Position numbers and translations under genes: made by a program. A model generated the notes under the pieces. That model saw only the letters and a program-made list of their open reading frames with translations. It did not search any database and was not told the DNA's origin. Positions 17,470-25,801 of a stretch of 64,000 bases of DNA are shown piece after piece. Within the stretch, counting starts at the first letter, position 1; each line of letters opens with the position of its first letter. Origin of the DNA: Bacteroidia bacterium (GTDB lineage Bacteria; Bacteroidota; Bacteroidia; J057). Where the stretch lies: contig JALEFZ010000088.1 of NCBI GenBank assembly GCA_022760475.1, forward strand, positions 1 to 64,000, read 5' to 3'.

Positions 17470-17975
17470 GGAGTATTAACCTAAGTGAAAAAATGAGACT
17501 ACTTAAATAATTGGACGGAAAATAAAGGTAGGGTAACTATGTTGGAAGAAGATGTACCTAAGCCCTTGACAGGTAGGCCATGGAGATGCCTCGTTTCAGT
17601 CCCTTCTTCCTTCTAATTTATCTACCAGACTATCTTCTTTCCATTCAAGTCTATTTTGTAATGCAAAATACCAAAAAGCCATATGAAGGACAAATTGTTG
17701 TGTGAGCTTACATGGTAGACTCAATATTGCTTCTCAACAAATGTTATTGCATAAGGTCAGGACATGGAGAAATTCTAATTGCCAAAGTCAAAGGAAGAAC
17801 TATTTTTTAAAGCTTTTGGCTGTTGTTTATACCCATAAGGTCCCCTTGTACTCAACTGAAAACTGTTTTTATATTCTTGAGTCTGAAAAAAATCTGACAT
17901 TTCCATCACAGGGAAGCTAGTGAAATAAAAAAGGGGAGAACCTGTAAAAGTCCTCCCCTTTTTTGAAGTTCTGAT
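17470..17975. other. intergenic region upstream of PBP1A
   Basis: About 500 AT-rich bases between the 5' end of the PBP1A gene and the 3' end of the TPR lipoprotein gene, both on the minus strand. A 72-codon plus-strand frame at 17702-17920 has no signal or recognisable domain and is not called. The only structure I see is the terminator at 17933-17966. A promoter for the PBP1A gene must lie at the left side but no clear TAnnTTTG element stands out. Confidence 0.6.
17933..17966 (-). terminator. bidirectional intrinsic terminator of the PorW-like gene
   Basis: GGGGAG (17933-17938) and CTCCCC (17953-17958) are inverted and flanked by an A-run on the left and a T-run on the right. It terminates the minus-strand lipoprotein gene that ends at 17976. 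Confidence 0.85.
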
Positions 17976-20690
17976 TTATTGTCCCTCTCCCAAAATGTGT
18001 TCATAATAATTAAGGTAGTTTGCCATGCGTTTCTGCCCATAGGCAACCTTGAAATTTGTATGGGACATATACATAATTTTATCGCCCTCCTTGATCAACT
18101 CTCCATGGATTGGGTCTTCCCTGAATTCATCCAGGTAATCCTTAGCAGCCTCAAGATTTTTGAAACTTGCGATATATGGTAGCCAGTGTGTCTGTTTGTA
18201 TAGAAAAACATACACCTTTAGTCCATTTCCGCTGAATTTGCTGTTGTTGAAATTGGAAATTTTTGATTTGAGGGCTTCTTTTTTGGTTTTTGTTTTGTCC
18301 ACGTAAAAAATCACAAAGATTTTTTCTTTGGTTTTCAGCTTATCTGAAAAGCCTGCATAATCTGGATTTTTCGGATCTTTCAGCAGGGCTTCGCCTGTTT
18401 TGTTGCCACTTTCATCCGTAAGAGAAGAGACGCCTGTATCTTCTGGAATACCTGTTTGCATGTATCCAAGTGTCTTTTTGGCCATGGGCGTGAGTCCATG
18501 TTCGGGATATTCTCCTACGAATCGAGTCAAGATGGCGAAAAGGCTGTCCTTGTCCTGGAGGTAGCCATAAGACATCCCTCTAATGTACTTTACCTTGGCA
18601 ACATCTACATTTTCAAGGGTAATAAATTTTTCTTGGGTGAGTAGAAATTCGCTAAAACCCAAAGAGGATTCATACTCTTTGTTTTCATAGGCTTTTTGAA
18701 GTCCATCGTAGGCAAAATAAAAGTCTTCTTCTCCTTTTTTCAGGTCATTTGGATCTTTACCCAGAATCAGGTACGCATAAACTGTATTAGGGTGATTATT
18801 TAAAATATAGTCCATGTGGACCCTATAGGCCTGAATCCTTAATTCTTCACGATATAATTTGTACAGAGCATAACGAGTTTGAAGGAAATACTCGGTTTCA
18901 GGATACTTTTCCAAGAGGGTTTCAAAGCTCTCTACAGCAGAATCAGGCTCTTGCAATTTCTGGTAGTAAAGCTGCCCTAGGCCATAATAGGCTTTTTGTA
19001 TCTCCAAATGTGCTGCTTCTTTGGCCTCGTCCGTGCTAGGAATATCTGAGTAAAATTTAGCCTTATCTCCATACTCTTTTACCAGGCTGCTATCTATTTC
19101 TGCTTTCTTTTCGACTCCTTCTTTTTCCAGCTTTCCTGCGATGGTACTGTTATTTCCTGTACCTGTCTGTGCCTTGGTACTCCTCCGCCAATGGTCTTCA
19201 TTGCGCCTGCTGCCCCATTTTCCTTGAAACTCATTCTTTCCTTGAGATACAATTCCTGGATCGTCGAAGTACCAGACTCCACCGTTATTTCTGTTGTTAT
19301 TCCTGCCTTGGCGGGCCAATTGCTCATTGAAGAAGGGGTCATTTTCTTCGTTGCTGGACGCAAGCAAAGCCTTGGCTTCCTCTTCTTTTTTGCGCTCTTC
19401 TTCTTCGACTAACTTATCTACAATTTTGTCTAATTCTTCCTTTGAAAGGGAGGCTACATAGAGCATACTATCTTGATAACGAATCGTTTCGAGATAGCCA
19501 ATATATTCACCTAATGTCTGAGCAAGGTTCTTGATTTCGTCGTGCTCGGGATCTTCAGGTCTGATAGATTTTGCTGCACTATCATAGTATGCCTGAGCTA
19601 CCGGATAATCATTCAGTTCGTAGAAATTAATCTGGCCAATCTTGTAGTAAGAAAGTGCTTTTTGTCTTTGATTACCGAGATTAAATGTTACTGATTTCCT
19701 AAGTAGATCCAGGCCTTCATCTCTTTTTCCCTTTTCCAGTGCTATCAGGGCAAATTGATAGTAGATCTGATCTTGATATTCTCTGTTTTTTTCGTCTTTC
19801 AGTAATTTGGTCAGGTAGCGATAGGGATCTTCTCCTTTCCCGATATCCGCCTTTTCCATTTCCAGAAATATCCTCGCAATAGCCAGTTTTGCACTGAATG
19901 TCAGGTCATAATTTCGAGACATTTTGGCAACCTCTTCGAATTTATATTTTGATTCCGTGTATTTTTTCTGGCTAAATAGAAGCTGTGCCAGCAGGTAATT
20001 GGCTTTGGTAAGACGGTCATAGCCCTTCACAAACTCCAGGTGTTTTTGTAAAATCTCAAGGGCTTTGTCATACTCCTCATCTTCGATGGCCAGGCGGGTC
20101 CTGAATAAACCTAGCTCACCATATGTACGGTTTGAAAATTCTAGGGTATCGTTGTTGACCAATTTTTGCTCTAGGATATCTTTGGCCATGATCTTATTAT
20201 CCATGCGATAATAGGTCTTGGCCAGGTAGAGATATGCATCAGCAAGTACCTCAGAGTCAGGGAATTTGTCAATTACAAACTCGAAGTTTTGGATGGCGGG
20301 GGAATATTCCTGGGTATAGAACCAGCATTTTCCATTTAGCAAACGACATTCATCTATATAATTGCCATTTGGATGCTTAAATAGGACAGCGTCATTTTTT
20401 TTGATGATGGTTTCCATGTTGCTTTTCATGGACTGTCCATCTTTTTCTTTCCCGTAGTATACCACATCAATAAAGCCCAATTCAGGATACTTGTAGCCTT
20501 GCTCTAGCTGACCTACTGACTCCTTAAATAGTTCATTAGCATTGTAATACCAATTGAAATAGGAAGTAGTGGTATGATAAAGCCTTGCAGGCAGGGTGTC
20601 CTTCTGTTTGCTACAGGATAGCAAAGAGATGGAAGCAAGAATTAGGAAAAATTTAGTATGTTTGTTGTACAATTTAAATGCTCGCATCAT
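17976..20690 (-). CDS. tetratricopeptide lipoprotein, PorW/SprE-like type IX secretion component
   Basis: A 904-residue lipoprotein (signal peptide with lipobox ending LLSC, Cys26) made mainly of tetratricopeptide repeats (about 60-420 and 570-720), separated by a charged, asparagine-rich linker (about 430-560). The beginning of the mature protein (RLYHTTTSYFNWYYNANELFKESV) resembles SprE/PorW of the gliding and type IX secretion machinery, which needs it for stability of the secretion motor. The C-terminal part (about 790-900) is a distinct beta-alpha domain. The type IX substrate at 11334 makes a functional secretion system likely. The assignment is by overall similarity, so a different TPR lipoprotein remains possible. 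Confidence 0.75.
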   Translation of the reverse strand: MMRAFKLYNKHTKFFLILASISLLSCSKQKDTLPARLYHTTTSYFNWYYNANELFKESVGQLEQGYKYPELGFIDVVYYGKEKDGQSMKSNMETIIKKNDAVLFKHPNGNYIDECRLLNGKCWFYTQEYSPAIQNFEFVIDKFPDSEVLADAYLYLAKTYYRMDNKIMAKDILEQKLVNNDTLEFSNRTYGELGLFRTRLAIEDEEYDKALEILQKHLEFVKGYDRLTKANYLLAQLLFSQKKYTESKYKFEEVAKMSRNYDLTFSAKLAIARIFLEMEKADIGKGEDPYRYLTKLLKDEKNREYQDQIYYQFALIALEKGKRDEGLDLLRKSVTFNLGNQRQKALSYYKIGQINFYELNDYPVAQAYYDSAAKSIRPEDPEHDEIKNLAQTLGEYIGYLETIRYQDSMLYVASLSKEELDKIVDKLVEEEERKKEEEAKALLASSNEENDPFFNEQLARQGRNNNRNNGGVWYFDDPGIVSQGKNEFQGKWGSRRNEDHWRRSTKAQTGTGNNSTIAGKLEKEGVEKKAEIDSSLVKEYGDKAKFYSDIPSTDEAKEAAHLEIQKAYYGLGQLYYQKLQEPDSAVESFETLLEKYPETEYFLQTRYALYKLYREELRIQAYRVHMDYILNNHPNTVYAYLILGKDPNDLKKGEEDFYFAYDGLQKAYENKEYESSLGFSEFLLTQEKFITLENVDVAKVKYIRGMSYGYLQDKDSLFAILTRFVGEYPEHGLTPMAKKTLGYMQTGIPEDTGVSSLTDESGNKTGEALLKDPKNPDYAGFSDKLKTKEKIFVIFYVDKTKTKKEALKSKISNFNNSKFSGNGLKVYVFLYKQTHWLPYIASFKNLEAAKDYLDEFREDPIHGELIKEGDKIMYMSHTNFKVAYGQKRMANYLNYYEHILGEGQ

Positions 20691-20724
20691 AATTGTAAGA
20701 GCTTAAATAAGAGCCGAATTGATA

Positions 20725-20751
20725 CAAATATATGACCCTGATGTGGGCAAA
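20725..20751 (-). promoter_or_regulatory. candidate Bacteroidota promoter of the PorW-like gene
   Basis: On the minus strand TATATTTG (20732-20725) is an exact match to the -7 consensus TAnnTTTG, with TTTG at 20751-20748 upstream. Spacing (15 bases between them) is slightly short. The start codon is about 35 bases downstream. Confidence 0.5.
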
Positions 20752-20784
20752 TATATCCAAAAAAAAAGAGGGAATTGAATTGAT

Positions 20785-21720
20785 ATGCTGCGAAACTTAT
20801 ACAGTCGCTTGCGAGAGAGGTTAAACAGGACTTATAGGGTAGAATTCATTGATGATGTTACCCTTTCAAGTTCAAGGCAGTTTCAGCTAAAACCCCTGAC
20901 AGTCGTACTATGGGGTACTTTGCTGTTTATTGGTATAGTTGTGGGGACTGCCACCTTTGTTATTTTGTCTCCAGCTCTGCACAGTATGATTCCGGGATAT
21001 ATCAATCCTTCTTATCACCAGGAGTTACAGGAGACTTACGAATATCGCCTGGATTCGTTAGAAAATGTCAAAGATAAGTATGAAACTTACTTGGCTACTT
21101 TCCGACATTTGGCAGGTGTAGGAGGAGATAACATCTCGTTGATCAGCCAGGCCGAGCTTCAGGAAGAATTACGTAAAGCAGGCACTAATTCTGGCACGAA
21201 AGATGCAGATGGTGAATTGTCAAGTCTCCCGGATAATTCTGGAGCACCCGATGAAGGAAGTTCTTTGGTAAATAACTTATCTACTGATTCCAAACCAATA
21301 ACTGAGAAGGTATCCATCCCTGCAGTCAGGACGGTTCGACGGCCTGTGCTGCTACAGCTATTTCCTCCGGTGAAAGGGAAAATTCGAAAGCCTTTCAATG
21401 AGAAGAGCCGGCATTATGGGACAGATATTGTGGCGGAAGAAAATACACCAATCCGCTCCTTAGCTGATGGTTTTGTGATCATATCAGAATACTCTGATAA
21501 AAATGGATGGGTAATTGGGGTTTTAAGTGAAGACAATATCATTGCCTTCTACAAACACAACAGCAGGCTACTCAAACGCGCGGGAGAGTATGTGCTGGCA
21601 GGTGAACCCCTGGCGATTATCGGGAATACAGGAGAAAACTCGACTGGCCCACACCTTCATCTTGAATTGTGGCAAAATGGAAAGCCACTAGACCCTTTAT
21701 ACTACATCAACTTCAATTAA
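20785..21720 (+). CDS. M23 family metallopeptidase, membrane anchored
   Basis: A 311-residue protein with a short cytoplasmic part, one membrane segment (about 36-62), a coiled-coil-like stretch (about 85-110), a low-complexity serine- and glycine-rich linker (about 130-180) and an M23 (LytM-like) peptidase domain (about 195-310). Zinc ligands are visible in SRHYGTDIVA and GPHLHLELW, so the enzyme may cut peptidoglycan cross-bridges, or activate an amidase. It is followed 16 bases downstream by a bactofilin gene, a pairing seen in many bacteria where the two control cell shape. Confidence 0.92.
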   Translation: MLRNLYSRLRERLNRTYRVEFIDDVTLSSSRQFQLKPLTVVLWGTLLFIGIVVGTATFVILSPALHSMIPGYINPSYHQELQETYEYRLDSLENVKDKYETYLATFRHLAGVGGDNISLISQAELQEELRKAGTNSGTKDADGELSSLPDNSGAPDEGSSLVNNLSTDSKPITEKVSIPAVRTVRRPVLLQLFPPVKGKIRKPFNEKSRHYGTDIVAEENTPIRSLADGFVIISEYSDKNGWVIGVLSEDNIIAFYKHNSRLLKRAGEYVLAGEPLAIIGNTGENSTGPHLHLELWQNGKPLDPLYYINFN

Positions 21721-21736
21721 TAACCAGCCAAAGCGA

Positions 21737-22243
21737 ATGTTTGGAACAAAGAACGAATCAGCTCGTCCAAAAGTAACCTCTAGCTCAAACCCTGCTTCTC
21801 AGGGACGTGTAAACCGTATTGCAGAAGGAACTGTTGTCGTGGGAAACATCAACGCCGAAGGAGATCTTCGTGTTGAAGGAAAAGTAATTGGTACCCTTGT
21901 ATGTAACTCTAAATTGATTGTAAGTGCAACTGGTTATATCGAAGGGAATGTAGATTCTCGAGTTGCTACTGTCGAGGGTGAGATCAAAGGAAATGTTGTA
22001 ACCCGTGAGTTGCTAACCATCGATAAGACTGGAAAAATTTTCGGAGACATCTTTACTCAGAAATTGGTTGTTCAGATGGGAGCTGTATTCACAGGTACTT
22101 CCAAGATGGCCGAAGCCGCTAAGGACATGCTAACCAAAACTCCTCAGCGTGCGAAAGACTTGTTGGCCAAGTCCTCTGCCAGAAACCTGAACCAAAATAA
22201 AAACGGAAAAATCGAACCTGAAAAAATCAGTAAGGCAGGATAA
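21737..22243 (+). CDS. bactofilin, polymer-forming cytoskeletal protein
   Basis: A 168-residue bactofilin: a short N-terminal tail, then a DUF583 right-handed beta-helix (about 30-125) made of repeated segments such as EGTVVVGNINAEGDLRVEGKVIGT and GEIKGNVVTRELLTI, and a basic C-terminal tail. Bactofilins polymerise without nucleotide and recruit peptidoglycan enzymes. The M23 peptidase gene directly upstream is the natural partner. The gene ends with a terminator. Confidence 0.94.
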   Translation: MFGTKNESARPKVTSSSNPASQGRVNRIAEGTVVVGNINAEGDLRVEGKVIGTLVCNSKLIVSATGYIEGNVDSRVATVEGEIKGNVVTRELLTIDKTGKIFGDIFTQKLVVQMGAVFTGTSKMAEAAKDMLTKTPQRAKDLLAKSSARNLNQNKNGKIEPEKISKAG

Positions 22244-22366
22244 AGTACCGTTTTGATTTCTCATCCTGCCTAAATGTCGATTTTGGTGGAAATGCTTCAA
22301 GAAAGTAAATTCCTCAAAATCCATATTGACAGAGATTGGAAGACATAAAAAAGCCAAAGACCTAAA

Positions 22367-22410
22367 AAAGAACAATGAACATGACAAAGTTCATTGTTCT
22401 TTGTTTTTCT
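22367..22410 (+). terminator. intrinsic terminator after the bactofilin gene
   Basis: A 14-base arm (22367-22380) pairs exactly with 22389-22402 around an eight-base loop, followed by a T-rich run. It separates the bactofilin transcript from the atp operon and makes a start of atpZ inside it (22375) unlikely. Confidence 0.85.
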
Positions 22411-22461
22411 ATATCCTATCTTGCGCCCCAAATTAGGAATGACCCTACAAATCAAGGCCTT

Positions 22462-22683
22462 ATGTCAGATTCTAAACCCAATAAAAATAAAGACCTAATC
22501 AGGTATGCGGGGATGGGATTTGAGATCCTGGCAGCAATGTTGATTTGTATCAGTGCAGGATATGGACTTGACAAGTACTTCAAAACCGAGATTCCATGGT
22601 TTACACTTGTCTTTTCTCTCCTTGGTTGTGGGATCGCCCTTTATTTGATGATTCGCTCACTTGGAAATAATAAAAAGTCTTGA
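22462..22683 (+). CDS. atpZ: AtpZ/AtpI family protein
   Basis: A 73-residue protein with two membrane segments (about 20-38 and 47-65) and the family pattern YAGMGFEILAAMLICISAGYGLDKYF followed by P-W-F-T. It is the first gene of the ATP synthase operon; members assist assembly of the c ring or magnesium or calcium import. I start at ATG 22462 (MSDSKPNKNK); the ATG at 22375 lies inside the terminator hairpin of the preceding gene. The end overlaps a TTG start of the next gene. Confidence 0.85.
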   Translation: MSDSKPNKNKDLIRYAGMGFEILAAMLICISAGYGLDKYFKTEIPWFTLVFSLLGCGIALYLMIRSLGNNKKS

Positions 22684-23066
22684 AAATCGGTCGCTTTTTT
22701 CTATTAATCTTACTCGTCGAATTAGTCCTGATTTTTATTGGCTATTTATTCACTCATTTTCTAATATTGCAGCGTAATTTCGCTGCGGTAGTCATAGCTA
22801 CATTGGTTGCGTTCCTTCCCACTATTGTAGCTTACTCAATTACCTATTCCGGGCTCGAAAAAGAAACCACAGCCTTTATCGGAAGGTTGTTGGGGGGAAT
22901 GCTGGTAAAGATGCTGATTGGCGTCCTTTCTATTGTACTTGTGGCTCTGCAATTCAGAGAAATAAGAGATGAATATGTAGTAAGTTATATGATCTCTTAC
23001 TTTGTGTTCACTGGATTTGAAGTTTATGGCTTAATGCGTAAATTGCGCGCAAATAAATTAAAATAA
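22680..23066 (+). CDS. AtpI-like membrane protein of the atp operon
   Basis: A 128-residue hydrophobic protein with four predicted membrane segments (about 5-23, 35-53, 70-88 and 100-118). It occupies the place of an atpI-like gene between atpZ and atpB. The start is TTG 22680, which overlaps the atpZ stop (TTGA), and translational coupling is likely. A role in assembly of the membrane sector is inferred only from position and hydrophobicity; no motif identifies it. Confidence 0.7.
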   Translation: MKIGRFFLLILLVELVLIFIGYLFTHFLILQRNFAAVVIATLVAFLPTIVAYSITYSGLEKETTAFIGRLLGGMLVKMLIGVLSIVLVALQFREIRDEYVVSYMISYFVFTGFEVYGLMRKLRANKLK

Positions 23067-23090
23067 GAATTTCTTCTTAAAAACTCAAAT

Positions 23091-24332
23091 ATGTCCTTAA
23101 AGAATTTTTTGATTCTCGGTATCTTGTCTCTGGCACTTAGCTTGGGTTATAGCCAGGATCATCATGATCAGGAGACCCACCAAAACGACGACAAACACAA
23201 GGTTGAGGAAACTCAAGATGGAGGACATGAGGAAGCAAAGAAGGACGAATCTAAAGATAGCGATGAGCATGAAGGATCACATGAGGGCGATGCCCTTGAA
23301 CATGGACATAAAGAAGATCCTTCTGAAGTAATCATCCACCACATACTCGATAACCACAATTGGCACATCACAGACCTGCCAGGTGGACAATCAATTGGCA
23401 TCGAATTCCCATGGATGGTTTATACCTCCAAGACTGGTTTTGTTTATGCTTCAGACTCTGAAGAATTGATTGAAAAAGGCATCATTCCCGTACATGAAAA
23501 GCCTTATGTCCTTAAAGAGGGAGTTGAAAAACACTTTCACGTAAATCATCATGGAATGGTTCACCTTGAAGAAGGTGAAATGGAAAAATATATAGATGAA
23601 GAAGCTTTTGTAATTGACTTCTCCATCACCAAAACAGTTTCTCAAATGATCCTGGTAGGTTTGATCCTACTATTGGTGATGATTTCAGTTGCGAATGCTT
23701 ACAAGAAGCGTGAAGGACAAGCCCCCAAAGGCTTGCAATCATTCATCGAGCCGGTGGTTATTTTTGTAAGAGACGAAGTGGCAAAACCATACCTGGGAGA
23801 GAATACTTCCAAGTTCCTGCCTTATCTGCTGACACTATTCTTCTTCATCTGGTTTGCTAACCTGTTTGGCTTGATGCCATTCAACTCTAACATTGCTGGG
23901 AACATTTCCTTTACGGCTGCATTGGCAATTTTGACTTTCATCATCACTCAGGTGAATGCAAGTAAGGATCATTGGGTTCACGTTTTCAACACGCCTGGAG
24001 TACCCTGGTGGTTGAAGTTCGGTATTCCTTTGATGCCACTGGTGGAGTTTATCGGTCTGTTCACCAAGCCTTTTGCACTTGCTGTTCGTTTGTTTGCGAA
24101 CATTACAGCAGGACACTTTATGGTACTCGGCTTGATCTCTTTGATTTTCATCTTGGGGAACGGTGGAGAGAGTGCAGGAGCTGCTTTTGGAATCGCTCCA
24201 TTGTCATTCTTGTTTACGGTAATCATCTTCATGCTGGAAATGATTGTAGCTGTGATTCAGCCATTCATCTTCACCCTGCTGACAGCAGTATTTGTCGGCA
24301 TGGCTATGGAGAGCCATGATGACCATCACTGA
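23091..24332 (+). CDS. atpB: ATP synthase F0 subunit a
   Basis: The proton-channel subunit that faces the c ring in the inner membrane. The 413 residues start with a signal-like hydrophobic segment (1-21) and a long acidic, histidine-rich region (about 22-170, e.g. HHDQETHQNDDKHK), followed by the six-helix channel (about 185-410). The essential arginine lies in the LAVRLFANITAGHFM segment, and the last helix ends EMIVAVIQPFIFTLLTAVFVGMA. Long N-terminal extensions are usual in Bacteroidota, and histidine richness is common. Next gene is atpE, 40 bases downstream. Confidence 0.97.
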   Translation: MSLKNFLILGILSLALSLGYSQDHHDQETHQNDDKHKVEETQDGGHEEAKKDESKDSDEHEGSHEGDALEHGHKEDPSEVIIHHILDNHNWHITDLPGGQSIGIEFPWMVYTSKTGFVYASDSEELIEKGIIPVHEKPYVLKEGVEKHFHVNHHGMVHLEEGEMEKYIDEEAFVIDFSITKTVSQMILVGLILLLVMISVANAYKKREGQAPKGLQSFIEPVVIFVRDEVAKPYLGENTSKFLPYLLTLFFFIWFANLFGLMPFNSNIAGNISFTAALAILTFIITQVNASKDHWVHVFNTPGVPWWLKFGIPLMPLVEFIGLFTKPFALAVRLFANITAGHFMVLGLISLIFILGNGGESAGAAFGIAPLSFLFTVIIFMLEMIVAVIQPFIFTLLTAVFVGMAMESHDDHH

Positions 24333-24372
24333 TTTAGACTTAAAAGTTTTATACACATATAATTTATCAACT

Positions 24373-24621
24373 ATGTTTCTATTAGAAAGCGTTGTACAAA
24401 CTGGAATCGGCGTACTAGGTGCTGGTATCGGTGCTGGTCTTGCTGCGATCGGTGCGGGTATGGGTATTGGCCGTCTAGCTGCTTCTTCTGTTGAGTCTAT
24501 CGCTCGTCAGCCTGAAGCTTCTGGTGATATCCGTGGTGCAATGATTTTGACAGCTGCATTCATCGAGGGTGTTGCCCTTTTCGGTGAGGTAATCTGTCTA
24601 CTTGCTGTACTTACCAAGTAA
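24373..24621 (+). CDS. atpE: ATP synthase F0 subunit c
   Basis: The rotor ring subunit, 82 residues, two membrane helices joined by the conserved RQP loop (residues 45-47). The ion-binding carboxylate is Glu65 in AAFIEGVALFGEV. The first helix is a run of glycines and alanines without a glutamine, and residues after Glu65 are not Ser-Thr, so the ring should carry protons rather than sodium ions. I start at ATG 24373; an upstream start inside atpB would place an unlikely 27-residue extension in front. Confidence 0.97.
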   Translation: MFLLESVVQTGIGVLGAGIGAGLAAIGAGMGIGRLAASSVESIARQPEASGDIRGAMILTAAFIEGVALFGEVICLLAVLTK

Positions 24622-24627
24622 GAAAAA

Positions 24628-24658
24628 GGCCGGGGGAATGCCCCGGCCGCTTTTTTGT
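24628..24658 (+). terminator. terminator-like hairpin inside the atp operon
   Basis: GGCCGGGG (24628-24635) pairs exactly with CCCCGGCC (24641-24648) and is followed by GC and six Ts. It is a very strong intrinsic terminator between atpE and atpF. Partial termination or 3' end protection would raise subunit c relative to the rest. Confidence 0.85.
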
Positions 24659-24686
24659 TTGACTCCATCTTTCAATAATTATACAT

Positions 24687-25187
24687 ATGGGTAGCGCTCT
24701 TATACAACCCCAAGTAGGACTGTTTTTTTGGTCCGCAGTTATTTTTCTTGTATTCTTTTTTATCCTTCGCCGCTTTGCTTGGAAACCCATTCTGAATGCT
24801 ATTTCAGCTCGTGAGGCTCAGATTGAAGAGTCCCTGCAAAAAGCTGAGCAAGCCAGAAAGGAAATGGCTGATCTACAATCCAGCAATGAAGCCCTTCTTC
24901 GTGAAGCGCGTGCTGAAAGAGATGAGATCATCCGTCAGGCCAATGATATGAAGGACAAGATCGTCAAGGATGCCAGAGACGAAGCCGCTAATGCAGCAGC
25001 ACTTGAGCGTCAAAAGGCTATGCAGCAGATCGAAGCTGAAAAGCGTGCTGCTATTGATGAGATCAAAAACACTGCATCTGCCCTTGCAGTAGATGTAGCT
25101 GAAAAGGTTCTTCGCAAAGAATTTGAAAGCAAGTCCACCCAAGAGGAATTTGCCAAGAAAGTAATCGCTGACCTAGGCCAAAACTAA
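24687..25187 (+). CDS. atpF: ATP synthase F0 subunit b
   Basis: The peripheral stalk subunit, 166 residues: one N-terminal membrane helix (about 8-27, WSAVIFLVFFFILRRF) and a long charged coiled coil (about 30-150) that dimerises and reaches the F1 head. It ends EFAKKVIADLGQN, the delta-contact end. It is 13 bases before atpH. It starts 39 bases after the internal terminator-like hairpin, so its expression depends on read-through or a local promoter. Confidence 0.96.
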   Translation: MGSALIQPQVGLFFWSAVIFLVFFFILRRFAWKPILNAISAREAQIEESLQKAEQARKEMADLQSSNEALLREARAERDEIIRQANDMKDKIVKDARDEAANAAALERQKAMQQIEAEKRAAIDEIKNTASALAVDVAEKVLRKEFESKSTQEEFAKKVIADLGQN

Positions 25188-25200
25188 ATCAGGCAAGACA

Positions 25201-25746
25201 ATGATTGAAGAACGAATTGGCTATAGGTATGCAAAGTCAGTCTTTGCGCTAGCGAAGGAGAAAAACAGCCTTGAGACCATGCACGATGACATGGCCATGA
25301 TCACTGAGGTAGTTGATGAAAATAGAGACCTCAAATTGATGATCGAAAGCCCCATCGTCAATGGTAGCAAGAAACAGGAAGTACTTGATCAGGTATTTGC
25401 TTCTCATTATAAATCAGAACTGGCTCCCTTGTTTGTAAAATTGATTACATCCAAAGGGCGTGAAATGTACTTACCCCAGATTGCGAGTGCATTCCTAAAA
25501 CTCTATGATGAAGAAAAGGGAATTGTAAGAGGTACCCTGACTTCAGCTTCTGAGATGGATGCCCAAATGGCAATGGAGGTACAAAAAGCACTTTCCGAAA
25601 AAACAGGAAAAACCTTTATCATTGATGAAGAAGTAGATCCCGAACTGATAGGAGGATTTACCCTGAAAATCGGAGATGATTTGTTTGATGGATCAGTTGC
25701 AGGCTCACTGAAAAGACTGAAGAAGTCTTTCGAGAAAGCCAATTAA
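25201..25746 (+). CDS. atpH: ATP synthase F1 subunit delta
   Basis: A 181-residue subunit linking the peripheral stalk (subunit b) to the top of F1. N-terminal helical domain (about 5-105, starting ERIGYRYAKSVFALAKEK) and C-terminal domain with the family end PELIGGFTLKIGDDLFDGSVAGSLKRL. It lies between atpF and atpA in the usual order. Confidence 0.96.
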   Translation: MIEERIGYRYAKSVFALAKEKNSLETMHDDMAMITEVVDENRDLKLMIESPIVNGSKKQEVLDQVFASHYKSELAPLFVKLITSKGREMYLPQIASAFLKLYDEEKGIVRGTLTSASEMDAQMAMEVQKALSEKTGKTFIIDEEVDPELIGGFTLKIGDDLFDGSVAGSLKRLKKSFEKAN

Positions 25747-25801
25747 TATATCTTTTTGTTAATCATTTTTACACCTAGACTACTTATAACGCACAAAATA
25801 T

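Noticed and set aside
17702..17920. 72-codon plus-strand frame upstream of the PBP1A gene
   Set aside because: No features of a coding sequence beyond its length.
22375..22461. Longer start of atpZ
   Set aside because: It lies within the terminator hairpin of the bactofilin gene and would add 29 residues not seen in the family.
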